DNA of 7,784 nucleotides from Candidatus Zixiibacteriota bacterium. GTDB lineage: Bacteria; Zixibacteria; MSB-5A5; UBA10806. The stretch lies in assembly GCA_003520965.1 (NCBI GenBank), contig DOTU01000094.1, positions 3,724 to 11,507 of the forward strand, read 5' to 3'. The translations under genes and the position numbers were made by a program. The notes beneath the pieces were generated by a model. That model worked only from the letters and a program-made list of their open reading frames with translations. It ran no database searches and was not told the origin of the DNA. Position 1 is the stretch's first letter. Each line of letters begins with the position of its first letter. Of this stretch, positions 1 to 6,268 are shown one piece after another.

Positions 1-66
1 CGGAATAAGAAGCATGACCAGGAAAAATGGCGCTAGAAACGAACCAAGATAATACTGATTCATCAT
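1..66 (-). CDS. N-terminus of a hydrophobic, probably membrane protein (3' end outside window)
   Basis: From the ATG at 66 the frame stays open for 22 codons to the window edge and reads MMNQYYLGSFLAPFFLVMLLIP. After the first six or seven residues this is almost wholly hydrophobic, as in a first transmembrane helix. A second ATG follows at once (63) and an in-frame TAA lies upstream at about 84-82, so the start is confined to this spot (TTG at 69 is also possible). No clear Shine-Dalgarno sequence is visible. It begins 33 bp after the phosphatase stop, on the same strand. The pattern of a hydrophobic start ending in LIP resembles, without proving, the N-terminus of polyprenyl-phosphate sugar-1-phosphate transferases of the MraY/WecA family; a flippase, polymerase or other membrane protein is equally open. 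Confidence 0.5.
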   Translation of the reverse strand, partial: MMNQYYLGSFLAPFFLVMLLIP

Positions 67-79
67 CAATCTAATTGTA

Positions 80-107
80 GCTGGTTAGCTGAATGACAGC
101 TACCGGC
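80..107 (-). other. Small inverted repeat spanning the gmhB-like stop codon
   Basis: On the transcribed strand GGTAGCTG (104-97) can pair with CAGCTAACC (91-83) through 8 bp with one bulged A around the loop TCATT. Beyond one A/C mismatch (82/105), two more pairs (80-81 with 106-107) could extend the stem. The TAG stop at 102-100 lies inside the stem. No T run follows, so it is not a standard intrinsic terminator. It could be a chance structure or affect coupling to the next gene, which starts 33 bp later. Confidence 0.3.
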
Positions 108-660
108 CAAGTCCGCTACTCACATTATTAATTATCTCTGCGGCAGCGAGAAGATTATCGACGGAATAATCGGGCCGGACAGCCTTGGCGCCCGGCTCAT
201 TACCGGCATATCCTGTCCGAACCAGAATGGTTCTTAGTCCGGAGGCATTACCCGTGGCGATATCCGACGATTTATCTCCCACTATCCAGCTTGCTTCAAG
301 ATCTATTGGCAACTCGCGGGCAGCCTGCAGGATCATTCCCGGCCGGGGCTTTCTGCAGGGGCAGGCGTCGTCCGGACCATGCGGGCATATATACCAGGCG
401 GAAATCTTCACTCCCTCCTGCCGAAGTATTTTATCAAGCGCTTGATGGAATATTACAACATCTTCCTGAGAAAAATACCCTCGGGCAATACCGGATTGGT
501 TGGAAATTACGACCGTTAAATGGCCGCGGCTCAGGTTTTGAAGAGCTTCTATTGAGCCGGCAATAAACTCGATATTATCCGGGTCGCTTTGATACTCCTT
601 TTCTTTGATTATTACGCCGTCGCGATCCAAAAATATCGCTGGATGCTTTTTATCTGTCAA
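100..660 (-). CDS. gmhB: HAD phosphatase, GmhB-like D-glycero-D-manno-heptose 1,7-bisphosphate 7-phosphatase
   Basis: HAD-superfamily phosphatase of 186 residues that should remove the 7-phosphate of heptose 1,7-bisphosphate on the way to an activated heptose. Visible are LDRDGV (11-16) with nucleophile D12 and acid/base D14, ISNQSGIARG (52-61), CRKPRPGM (102-109) with K104, and VGDKSSDI (127-134) with D129 and D133. The zinc site is CPH plus CPC: C92, H94, C100 and C102, with a loop shorter than in the E. coli enzyme. The start is a TTG at 660; GAGG of the preceding TTGAGG lies 5 bases upstream and overlaps the deacetylase stop. No ATG or GTG precedes the catalytic motif in this frame. No GmhA or HldE/HddA partner is in the window. 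Related HAD members such as the HisB N-terminal phosphatase are possible but fit the context less well. Confidence 0.85.
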   Translation of the reverse strand: MTDKKHPAIFLDRDGVIIKEKEYQSDPDNIEFIAGSIEALQNLSRGHLTVVISNQSGIARGYFSQEDVVIFHQALDKILRQEGVKISAWYICPHGPDDACPCRKPRPGMILQAARELPIDLEASWIVGDKSSDIATGNASGLRTILVRTGYAGNEPGAKAVRPDYSVDNLLAAAEIINNVSSGLGR

Positions 661-667
661 GGCAGCC

Positions 668-1504
668 TCAATATCCCAGGTTAAAGACCTCAGTCATAGA
701 GGAAAATTGGAAATCATCCAGTAATCGATGAAGCTTTTTCTCAGTTGAGCTTAAGCGATGATAATGAGTAAGAGAGAGCCGCTTGGGAAGATCGATTTTA
801 GGCTGGTCCGGGTCAAGCTCCCAGGGATGAACATAGAATATTCCCGGCCTGCCCTGCCTGTTAATCTGATGGAAGGCCCACCTGGTAACGCCGTAAGGCC
901 AGGCCCTGAAATAAGCCCCGCCGCCCACAGGTAGATTTATTTTCATAAAGGTTGCCGTAGCCACCGGAAGCTCAATTATCTTGCGATTAGAATCGGTGCT
1001 GCTGCGCTCATGCCGGAATCTATCGGCTTTGATCATTCCATAGCGGTAGTTGAATGTTGGATAAATGCTGGAATCATAGCGGATGCCATTTTTTGCCAGA
1101 ACATCGAAAGCCCAGTAACATTCGCTTATGATGGAAAAGATCGGCGCCCGAAAACCAATCGGAGTTTTTCCGATCGCCTTGTGGACCGCCTCGTTGGTAC
1201 GACTGATCTCGCTTGAAAACTGTTCCGGCGTCAAACGAAATACCTGGGAATGCGAATAACCGTGCGATCCCACCTCATGCCCTAAATCGTGGATCATCTT
1301 AATTAAATGGGGATATTTTTCCGCCAGAAATCCAAGCACGAAAAATGTCGCTTTGACATCATGAGCCTTCAGAACTTCCAAAATCTTCTGACAGTTTCGC
1401 TCGATCCGCGATTCGAATTTGTGCCAGGTATCTATTTTATGAATTTCGAGTCCCTGATACCAATCCTCAAAATCAATGGTGAATGCATTTACCATTTTTT
1501 CCAT
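668..1504 (-). CDS. NodB-fold polysaccharide deacetylase, exosortase/PEP-CTERM-locus subfamily
   Basis: Carbohydrate esterase family 4 type deacetylase of 278 residues, expected to remove N- or O-acetyl groups from a surface polysaccharide or its lipid-linked precursor. The NodB motifs are visible: motif 1 TIDFED (9-14, with D11 and D14), motif 2 GSHGYSH with H81 and H85, motif 3 FRAPIF with R119, and the C-terminal FYVHPWELDPDQP with H226. The opening NAFTIDFEDWYQ and the HPWELDPDQP block match the subfamily found in PEP-CTERM/exosortase (XrtA) exopolysaccharide loci, including its C-terminal DUF3473-like part. No signal peptide is evident, so it may act in the cytoplasm or leave by another route. 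The ATG at 1504 has only a distant AAGGG (14 bases); the ATG at 1495 is an equally possible start and fits the family N-terminus. It follows the 171-bp gap and precedes the HAD phosphatase by 7 bp. Confidence 0.87.
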   Translation of the reverse strand: MEKMVNAFTIDFEDWYQGLEIHKIDTWHKFESRIERNCQKILEVLKAHDVKATFFVLGFLAEKYPHLIKMIHDLGHEVGSHGYSHSQVFRLTPEQFSSEISRTNEAVHKAIGKTPIGFRAPIFSIISECYWAFDVLAKNGIRYDSSIYPTFNYRYGMIKADRFRHERSSTDSNRKIIELPVATATFMKINLPVGGGAYFRAWPYGVTRWAFHQINRQGRPGIFYVHPWELDPDQPKIDLPKRLSLTHYHRLSSTEKKLHRLLDDFQFSSMTEVFNLGY

Positions 1505-1675
1505 AATCTTATATTAATCCCTTGAGCTCTTCAATACTTTAATATTTTCGAATGCCACCCTTAAGTTGCTTCCTCTAATCTCTGTCGAATTACCATTACT
1601 TAATCTAATATCACTATCCGGACTAAACAAACGCAAATAAATAATACTATATACTACCAGCTACTGTCTCGATTG
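1505..1675 (-). promoter_or_regulatory. AT-rich intergenic gap with a weak sigma70-like promoter candidate
   Basis: This is the only gap above 50 bp: 171 bp between the WbuB-like glycosyltransferase and the deacetylase. The lines at 1561-1620 and 1621-1680 hold 20 and 19 G/C of 60. Read on the minus strand, TTAACA (1679-1674, five of six to the -35 consensus) is followed after 17 bases by TAGTAT (1656-1651, four of six to the -10). That would leave a leader of about 140 bases before the deacetylase ATG. I saw no intrinsic terminator for the upstream gene and no clear ORF in the gap. AT-rich DNA produces such matches by chance, so the promoter call is weak while the gap itself is certain. Confidence 0.25.
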
Positions 1676-2890
1676 TTAACGGGATTTCATCAACTCCAAA
1701 ACAACCTGCTCCATTCTTTCCGCCTGAAGCGATCTCGGAAAAGAGCTATACACCAGCCTTCTACCGGCCTCACCCATACAACTTGCTTCCTCTGGATGAG
1801 CCTTAAGCCAGTATATTTTTTCTACCAAATCCTCGGATGAGCCAGGCTTATAGTAGATTCCTGTCCTGTTTTCCTCAAGAATCTGTCGCGCTTCTCCATC
1901 CACCCCCAAAATAATAGGTAATCCTAACGCCATACTATCAAAAAATTTCGAGGGAAGCGCGCCTTTAAATTCCTCAATATCCAGAAGCGGCACCACCGCG
2001 ATATCGGCTTTTAACATCAGTTCGTTTGTTTCATTGAACCTGAGATCGCCGGTAAAATCAATATTACTCAGATTCCTCTCCCTTGCCAACTCCTTCAATT
2101 CCTCAAGCTTAACGCCGCTTCCGATAATAGTATACTTGATGGTTTTATCATCGCGCGTTTTCTTCGCGGCATTAACTATATCCGCCACTGGTTGCAGAAG
2201 ACCAACAACTCCAGCGTAGCATACATTGATGATTGGCCTTGTAAAACAATCAGCTTTTCTATTGTCGTAAGCGGGTAGGTCGGGGATGGATGAGCCATTC
2301 ATCACGATTCGAACCTCTTTCGAGGATATCTTTTTTTCCAGATCCCGTTTCAGTCCCTCGGAGATAGTCACAAAAGCGAAGCAGCGCCAATAAAAGATTC
2401 GCTCAACAATCCGGCCACAAAAAATCGCATACTTATTTTTAAGCTCACCGATTTTGATCGCATAATCTGGCCAGAGGTCTCTCAGATCGCCAATTAGCGG
2501 AGTCATTTTAAGAAAACTAACTATCGCCGCGCTTGCTCCTACTGTGGGAGGTGGCGATGAGACAATGATAACATCCGGGCGCTTTAGAAATAATCCCACC
2601 ACTAAGGATGAAAACATAAAGCTGGCGTAGTTAAGAAGGCGTGATTTCAAGCCCTTTCTTTTGGTTGGAATAACATAAGTTCTGACAACTTCGAAATTTT
2701 CGAACTGCTCTTTAGTATATAGCTTATGGCGATATGCTTCCGGTATCTTCCCTGACGGATAGCAGGGGAATTCGCAGAGCACAGTAACAGCATGCCCCTT
2801 GAGCGCAAAACCTCTGGCAAATGAGAGAAGTCGGTTAGTCGCAGCTCCTGTCTCAGGGGGGAAATATTGCGCTATTAAAAGTATTTTCAT
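1676..2890 (-). CDS. GT4 glycosyltransferase, WbuB-like group
   Basis: GT-B fold glycosyltransferase of 404 residues resembling the WbuB/WcaI-like branch of GT4; WbuB is an N-acetyl-L-fucosamine transferase. Seen in order are the N-terminal AQYFPPETGAATNR (7-20), VSSPPPTVG (110-118) after a hydrophobic stretch at about 86-102, DLRDLWP (135-141), FVTISEGL (173-180), and the donor block ALPSKFFDSMALGLPIILGVDGEA (311-334, no full run quoted elsewhere). In that block the usual EX7E pair is degenerate: K315 and D318 stand where a typical GT4 has acidic residues, and this group tolerates that. The hydrophobic stretch may help membrane association rather than cross the membrane. The start overlaps the previous GT stop by 4 bases. 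After its stop comes the largest gap of the window, so it may end the first transcription unit. The sugar specificity is not predictable. Confidence 0.87.
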   Translation of the reverse strand: MKILLIAQYFPPETGAATNRLLSFARGFALKGHAVTVLCEFPCYPSGKIPEAYRHKLYTKEQFENFEVVRTYVIPTKRKGLKSRLLNYASFMFSSLVVGLFLKRPDVIIVSSPPPTVGASAAIVSFLKMTPLIGDLRDLWPDYAIKIGELKNKYAIFCGRIVERIFYWRCFAFVTISEGLKRDLEKKISSKEVRIVMNGSSIPDLPAYDNRKADCFTRPIINVCYAGVVGLLQPVADIVNAAKKTRDDKTIKYTIIGSGVKLEELKELARERNLSNIDFTGDLRFNETNELMLKADIAVVPLLDIEEFKGALPSKFFDSMALGLPIILGVDGEARQILEENRTGIYYKPGSSEDLVEKIYWLKAHPEEASCMGEAGRRLVYSSFPRSLQAERMEQVVLELMKSR

Positions 2891-4059
2891 CGGAGTATAT
2901 CTCGATAGAGTTTTTCCATCGATGCGACATTATCCTGCCAACGATAATTCTGCTCGACATAAGCACGACCGGCCAGTCCCATTCTTAGACGCAGCTCAGG
3001 GTTCTCGATAAGTTTAATTAACGCTTCAGCTAACTGCGAGATATTGCTCCGTTCAACTAAGATTCCGGTTTCGCCATCTTTAACCACTTCTGGTACTCCG
3101 CCAACTCGGGTTGCTATAACCGGCAGACAGGTGGCGGAGGCTTCCAGAGCGGCTACCCCAAAGCTTTCGCCATCCGTAATGGACGGCATGGCAAAGATAT
3201 CAATTGCAGCCAAAAAACTTTGCAACTCCGAAGGTTTGACATAACCGTGAAAAACAACTTTATCGTGCAAACCGGATTCTGCGACCAGTCGCTTGAAATC
3301 ATCCTCGGATGCCCCCCGTCCCGCAATGATTAACTCAGCTTTATAACCCGCTTTAACGATCTTATCAAAGGCTTTGATAAGAATATCAATCCCATATTTA
3401 TATGTCAACCATTTGACTATTCCAATTCTGACCATCTGATTTGAGGTTCTTGTCACCGGACTGAGCCGATTCAAGTCTATCCCAAACGGAACTACGGTTA
3501 TATCCTTCGCGGGCCGGGAATAGCTAATAACGATATCTTTCAAAAAATGACTGGTGGCTGTAATATGATACGCGCCCGAAATCGAACGTTTAATAAATGC
3601 CCTATAGACAAAATTCCGTTTGGGAAATTCAATGACATCATCTCCCCACACAGAGAGAATCTTACGAGGATGCATTACAAAACTTGCCAGAAAACCATAA
3701 CTTGATGCCTGGTGTGAGTGAAAAATATCCGGATTTAGTTTCTTAACCAGCTTCTTTAGAGGTCCAATCTTCGCAAAATAATCAAGTTTTGAACCTTCCT
3801 GATATCCGATTTGATGAGAATGATATATCTGCGGGGCGATCGTACCAAGTATACTTTTAACAGGCTTAAATTTGATTATCCTATTATAATTCGAAGTACC
3901 TTCAAGCGTAATCCCCCCGATATCATTTTCAGGATCCTTATTCAGGGTAATCAGGTCGACACGGTGGCCTGCTTCGCGCAACGCTTCAACCCAGCGCCTG
4001 GTATGGATAGATCGTTCATCACCAAACAGGCAGATATGTAGTGACTTGACTTTATTCAT
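2887..4059 (-). CDS. Glycosyltransferase family 4 (group 1), substrate unknown
   Basis: Retaining GT-B glycosyltransferase of 390 residues, expected to add one sugar to a lipid-linked repeat unit at the cytoplasmic face of the inner membrane. The N-terminal acceptor domain starts LHICLFGDERSIHTRRW and contains SVWGDDV (136-142). PFGID (191-195) marks the crossover to the donor domain. The donor domain carries K216/K221 in IVKWLTYKYG, then GRG (247-249), and the full EX7E motif with E298 and E306 in GESFGVAALE, followed by VGGVPEVV (319-326). No membrane segment or signal peptide is visible. It starts 42 bp after the epimerase stop with no convincing Shine-Dalgarno sequence, and its stop overlaps the next start as ATGA. 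Its position right after the precursor genes makes transfer of ManNAc3NAcA a reasonable guess, but nothing in the sequence proves donor or acceptor. Confidence 0.88.
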   Translation of the reverse strand: MNKVKSLHICLFGDERSIHTRRWVEALREAGHRVDLITLNKDPENDIGGITLEGTSNYNRIIKFKPVKSILGTIAPQIYHSHQIGYQEGSKLDYFAKIGPLKKLVKKLNPDIFHSHQASSYGFLASFVMHPRKILSVWGDDVIEFPKRNFVYRAFIKRSISGAYHITATSHFLKDIVISYSRPAKDITVVPFGIDLNRLSPVTRTSNQMVRIGIVKWLTYKYGIDILIKAFDKIVKAGYKAELIIAGRGASEDDFKRLVAESGLHDKVVFHGYVKPSELQSFLAAIDIFAMPSITDGESFGVAALEASATCLPVIATRVGGVPEVVKDGETGILVERSNISQLAEALIKLIENPELRLRMGLAGRAYVEQNYRWQDNVASMEKLYRDILR

Positions 4060-4101
4060 TATTTTTCAAACGAAACAACTATTCGCCTGATTGCCAACAG
4101 C

Positions 4102-5151
4102 TCAAAGATTGCGCAGGATTTCGGCCATCCCCGCCGCTGCGGGGCGCAAGAGATGCATAAGCTCCGCGCTTTTAAATCCCGGGGTTTCGAATTTCTCGGT
4201 CAAATCAAAGCGGTAACCTGCTACTTTAAGCCATCCAAGATGTTCAAACTCAACCCACTCTGTTTCCGGCCTGGCTACAATTACCGGTTTCCCCAGATAT
4301 ATTGCCTCGCGCTGTACTCCTCCCGAATCGGTCACCACAAGGTACGATCGCCTGACCAGCGATAGAATATCCAGATAACCCAAAGGATCGATTAGTATCA
4401 GATTCCCGGGGAGAGTCCCGACCAGATCGAAAGTCTTAAGCATCTTCATCGTGCGCGGATGCACCGGTAAGATCACGGGGGTTGAGGCAGTGCCAAATGA
4501 ATGCAAAATATTTGTGAGATTTTCTACGTTATCCACTGCCTCCGCCCGATGAATGGTAGCCAGGATAAATCTCGCTGGCAAACTTCTTAGAGATTCGGGC
4601 ATTTTGGGAATTCGGTTTTCGGAGAGCCGCAGGCAATCGTAAATGACATCCCCGGTATCGTAAAGATGCTCTGTTTTACCTTCGCGCTTTAAATTTTCAA
4701 CCGACAGAGGGGTCGGGCTAAGAAAATAATCTGTGATTGAATCAGTAACCAGACGGTTAATCTGTTCAGGCAAAGTCTTACTTTTGGAGCGCACTCCCGC
4801 TTCGACATGGGCCAGCGGCAATCCAAATTTAACTGCGGTTATCGCTCCGGCAAGAGTTGAGTTGGTATCCCCCACCACGATGGCCAAATCCGGTTTTTCA
4901 GTAGCAAACGCTGCTTCGAGCCCCTGTATCATTCGCCCAAGCTGTTTGCCCGGGGTTTTCCCCGATGCCTCAAGATGATAATCGGGATCTGGTATAGCCA
5001 GCTCGTCGAAAAAATTCTCAGACATCATAAAATCATAATGCTGTCCGGTATGGATCAGGACCATCTTGAAAAACCGCCCCAGCTCTAAAATTAGCGGGGC
5101 GGTTTTTATGAACTGAGGCCTGGCTCCAACAACCAACGCCGCTTTTTTCAT
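4102..5151 (-). CDS. wbpI: UDP-HexNAc 2-epimerase, WecB/WbpI family, probable UDP-GlcNAc3NAcA 2-epimerase
   Basis: Non-hydrolysing UDP-sugar 2-epimerase of GT-B fold (349 residues), expected to make UDP-ManNAc3NAcA as the last precursor step. The family motifs are complete: GARPQFIK (9-16), VVGDTNST with D95, HVEAG with E117, LPEQINR with E129, ATIHRAE with H201, HPRT (231-234), TDSGGVQREA (274-283) and ETEWVE (296-301). GARPQFIK and TEWVE are closer to WbpI/WlbD than to plain WecB, and the three upstream genes support that reading. One departure is HRAEAVDN, where most relatives read HRAEN (A at 205). The loop RSKSKT replaces the more usual RSFxMx before the PE motif. The start ATG at 5151 overlaps the aminotransferase stop, with AAGGAG 14 bases upstream, so translation is probably coupled. 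A strong terminator-like hairpin lies within codons 15-28. Confidence 0.83.
   Translation of the reverse strand: MKKAALVVGARPQFIKTAPLILELGRFFKMVLIHTGQHYDFMMSENFFDELAIPDPDYHLEASGKTPGKQLGRMIQGLEAAFATEKPDLAIVVGDTNSTLAGAITAVKFGLPLAHVEAGVRSKSKTLPEQINRLVTDSITDYFLSPTPLSVENLKREGKTEHLYDTGDVIYDCLRLSENRIPKMPESLRSLPARFILATIHRAEAVDNVENLTNILHSFGTASTPVILPVHPRTMKMLKTFDLVGTLPGNLILIDPLGYLDILSLVRRSYLVVTDSGGVQREAIYLGKPVIVARPETEWVEFEHLGWLKVAGYRFDLTEKFETPGFKSAELMHLLRPAAAGMAEILRNL
5069..5107 (-). terminator. Intrinsic-terminator-like hairpin inside the wbpI coding sequence
   Basis: Read on the transcribed strand, the arms AAAAACCGCCCC (5107-5096) and GGGGCGGTTTTT (5080-5069) are perfectly complementary over 12 bp. 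Inside them a further GCT/AGC pairing, offset by a one-base T bulge, leaves an 8-base loop AATTTTAG. The GC-rich stem is followed directly by five T, and the mirrored A tract would make it terminator-like in both directions. It covers nucleotides 45-83 of the epimerase gene and encodes the conserved KTAPL segment plus ELGRFF. The structure is plain in the sequence; termination or attenuation activity is inference, and it may be a by-product of codon choice. Confidence 0.4.
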
Positions 5152-6257
5152 TACTTGCAGTAAAACTCCTTGATAACCTCGGCGACATATTCCTGCTCCT
5201 GATCGGTTAGCTCAGGAAACACCGGTAGAGAAATCGCCAGATTCGCCAATCGCTCAGAGACCGGTAAATCTCCTACCTTATAGTTAAGATCCCGGTAGCA
5301 TTCCTGTAAATGCAGGGGTAGTGGATAGTAGGTATCAAACCCTATCTCTTTGGCTTTGAGATGCTCTTTCAATCCGTCGCGCTTTTCAGCCAGAATGGTA
5401 TACTGGTGGTAAATATGGTAATTATAATCATGAACGAATGGCGTTTTTACCTGCTTGATATCTTTGAGCAGTCTATTGTATGTAGCCGCCTTTTGCCTTC
5501 TGGCTTCATGCCATTCGGGAAGGTGGTTTAGTTTAACCAATAAAGCTGCCGCCTGGATTGTATCAAGCCTGCTATTGTAACCGACAATCGAGTGATAATA
5601 CTTGGGCTTTGAACCGTGAACACGCAGTTTGCGGATCAGGTCGGCCAGCTTATCGTCATTGGTGACAATAAAGCCGCCATCCCCGTAAGCGCCTAAGTTT
5701 TTGCTTGGGAAAAATGAGTAACAACCGAATGTCCCAAACTGCCCAGCTCGCTTGCCCTGGTATTCAGCGCCAATCGCCTGAGCCGCATCCTCAACCACCG
5801 GGATATTATGCTTACTCGCGATCTTCATGATTTCATCCATCTCGGCCATCTGTCCATAGAGATGCACCGGTATCATTGCCTTAGTGCGCGGCGTAATCGC
5901 TTTTTCAATCAATGCCGGATCAATATTAAAGTCCTTGTCATTGATATCGATGAAGACCGGCTTTGCGCCTAAACGGCTTATCACCCCTGCAGTGGCAAAG
6001 AAGGTGAAGGTTGTAGTAATCACTTCATCGCCGGGACCTACGCCCAGAGCGCGCAGGGAAAGAAGAAGCGCGTCCGTACCGGAGGCCACACCGATACCGT
6101 TTTTCACGCCGCAATATTTGGCTAGCTTTTCTTCAAGCTCCTTAACCTCCGGCCCCATAACAAACATGCCGTGGTCCAGTACTTTTTGAATGGAGTTATC
6201 GATTTCGCTTTTTATTGCGATATATTGTCTTTTTAAGTCTAAAAGAGGTACTTTCAT
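5151..6257 (-). CDS. wbpE: DegT/DnrJ/EryC1/StrS PLP aminotransferase, probable UDP-3-keto-GlcNAcA 3-aminotransferase
   Basis: PLP-dependent sugar aminotransferase expected to convert the 3-keto product of the WbpB-like enzyme to UDP-GlcNAc3NA with glutamate as donor. I start it at the ATG at 6257 (368 residues, N-terminus MKVPLLDLKRQY), preceded by AAAGG with 7 bases between. An in-frame GTG at 6275 would add six residues but overlaps the previous stop and disagrees with the family N-terminus. Visible landmarks are ASGTDAL (58-64) for phosphate binding, EDAAQAIGA with D157 and Q160 against the cofactor ring, FFPSKNLGAYGDGG with the Schiff-base lysine K186, and VGYNSRLDTIQAA (225-237). All key residues are present and length is normal for the family. 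The stop overlaps the epimerase start as TAATG. Catalysis and fold are secure; the substrate is inferred from the gene set. Confidence 0.88.
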   Translation of the reverse strand: MKVPLLDLKRQYIAIKSEIDNSIQKVLDHGMFVMGPEVKELEEKLAKYCGVKNGIGVASGTDALLLSLRALGVGPGDEVITTTFTFFATAGVISRLGAKPVFIDINDKDFNIDPALIEKAITPRTKAMIPVHLYGQMAEMDEIMKIASKHNIPVVEDAAQAIGAEYQGKRAGQFGTFGCYSFFPSKNLGAYGDGGFIVTNDDKLADLIRKLRVHGSKPKYYHSIVGYNSRLDTIQAAALLVKLNHLPEWHEARRQKAATYNRLLKDIKQVKTPFVHDYNYHIYHQYTILAEKRDGLKEHLKAKEIGFDTYYPLPLHLQECYRDLNYKVGDLPVSERLANLAISLPVFPELTDQEQEYVAEVIKEFYCK

Positions 6258-6268
6258 TCGTAAACCTT

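Noticed and set aside
324..360. Palindromes CCTGCAGG and CCCGGCCGGG and a repeated CTGCAGG
   Set aside because: All fall in the phosphatase coding sequence around the CRKPRPGM region and need no explanation beyond codon choice; no repeat-element or site-specific recombination context is seen.
4060..4101. Possible promoter between the epimerase and the first glycosyltransferase
   Set aside because: The gap is 42 bp and shows no pair of -35/-10-like elements; read-through from the precursor genes explains expression more simply.
4129..4144. Perfect 6-bp GC hairpin (CCCCGC / GCGGGG, 4-base loop) near the end of the epimerase gene
   Set aside because: No T run follows on the transcribed strand, it lies inside the coding sequence, and it encodes the Ala-rich RPAAAG segment; chance from GC-rich codons is sufficient.
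4951..4964. CGGGG-TTTT-CCCCG inverted repeat
   Set aside because: Only 5 bp within the epimerase coding sequence, no T run after it, and short GC repeats are common in this gene.
5884..6189. Plus-strand ORF of 101 codons
   Set aside because: It lies wholly inside the aminotransferase gene with full family motifs on the other strand, and its translation resembles no domain I know. The other plus-strand ORFs are shadows of the same kind.
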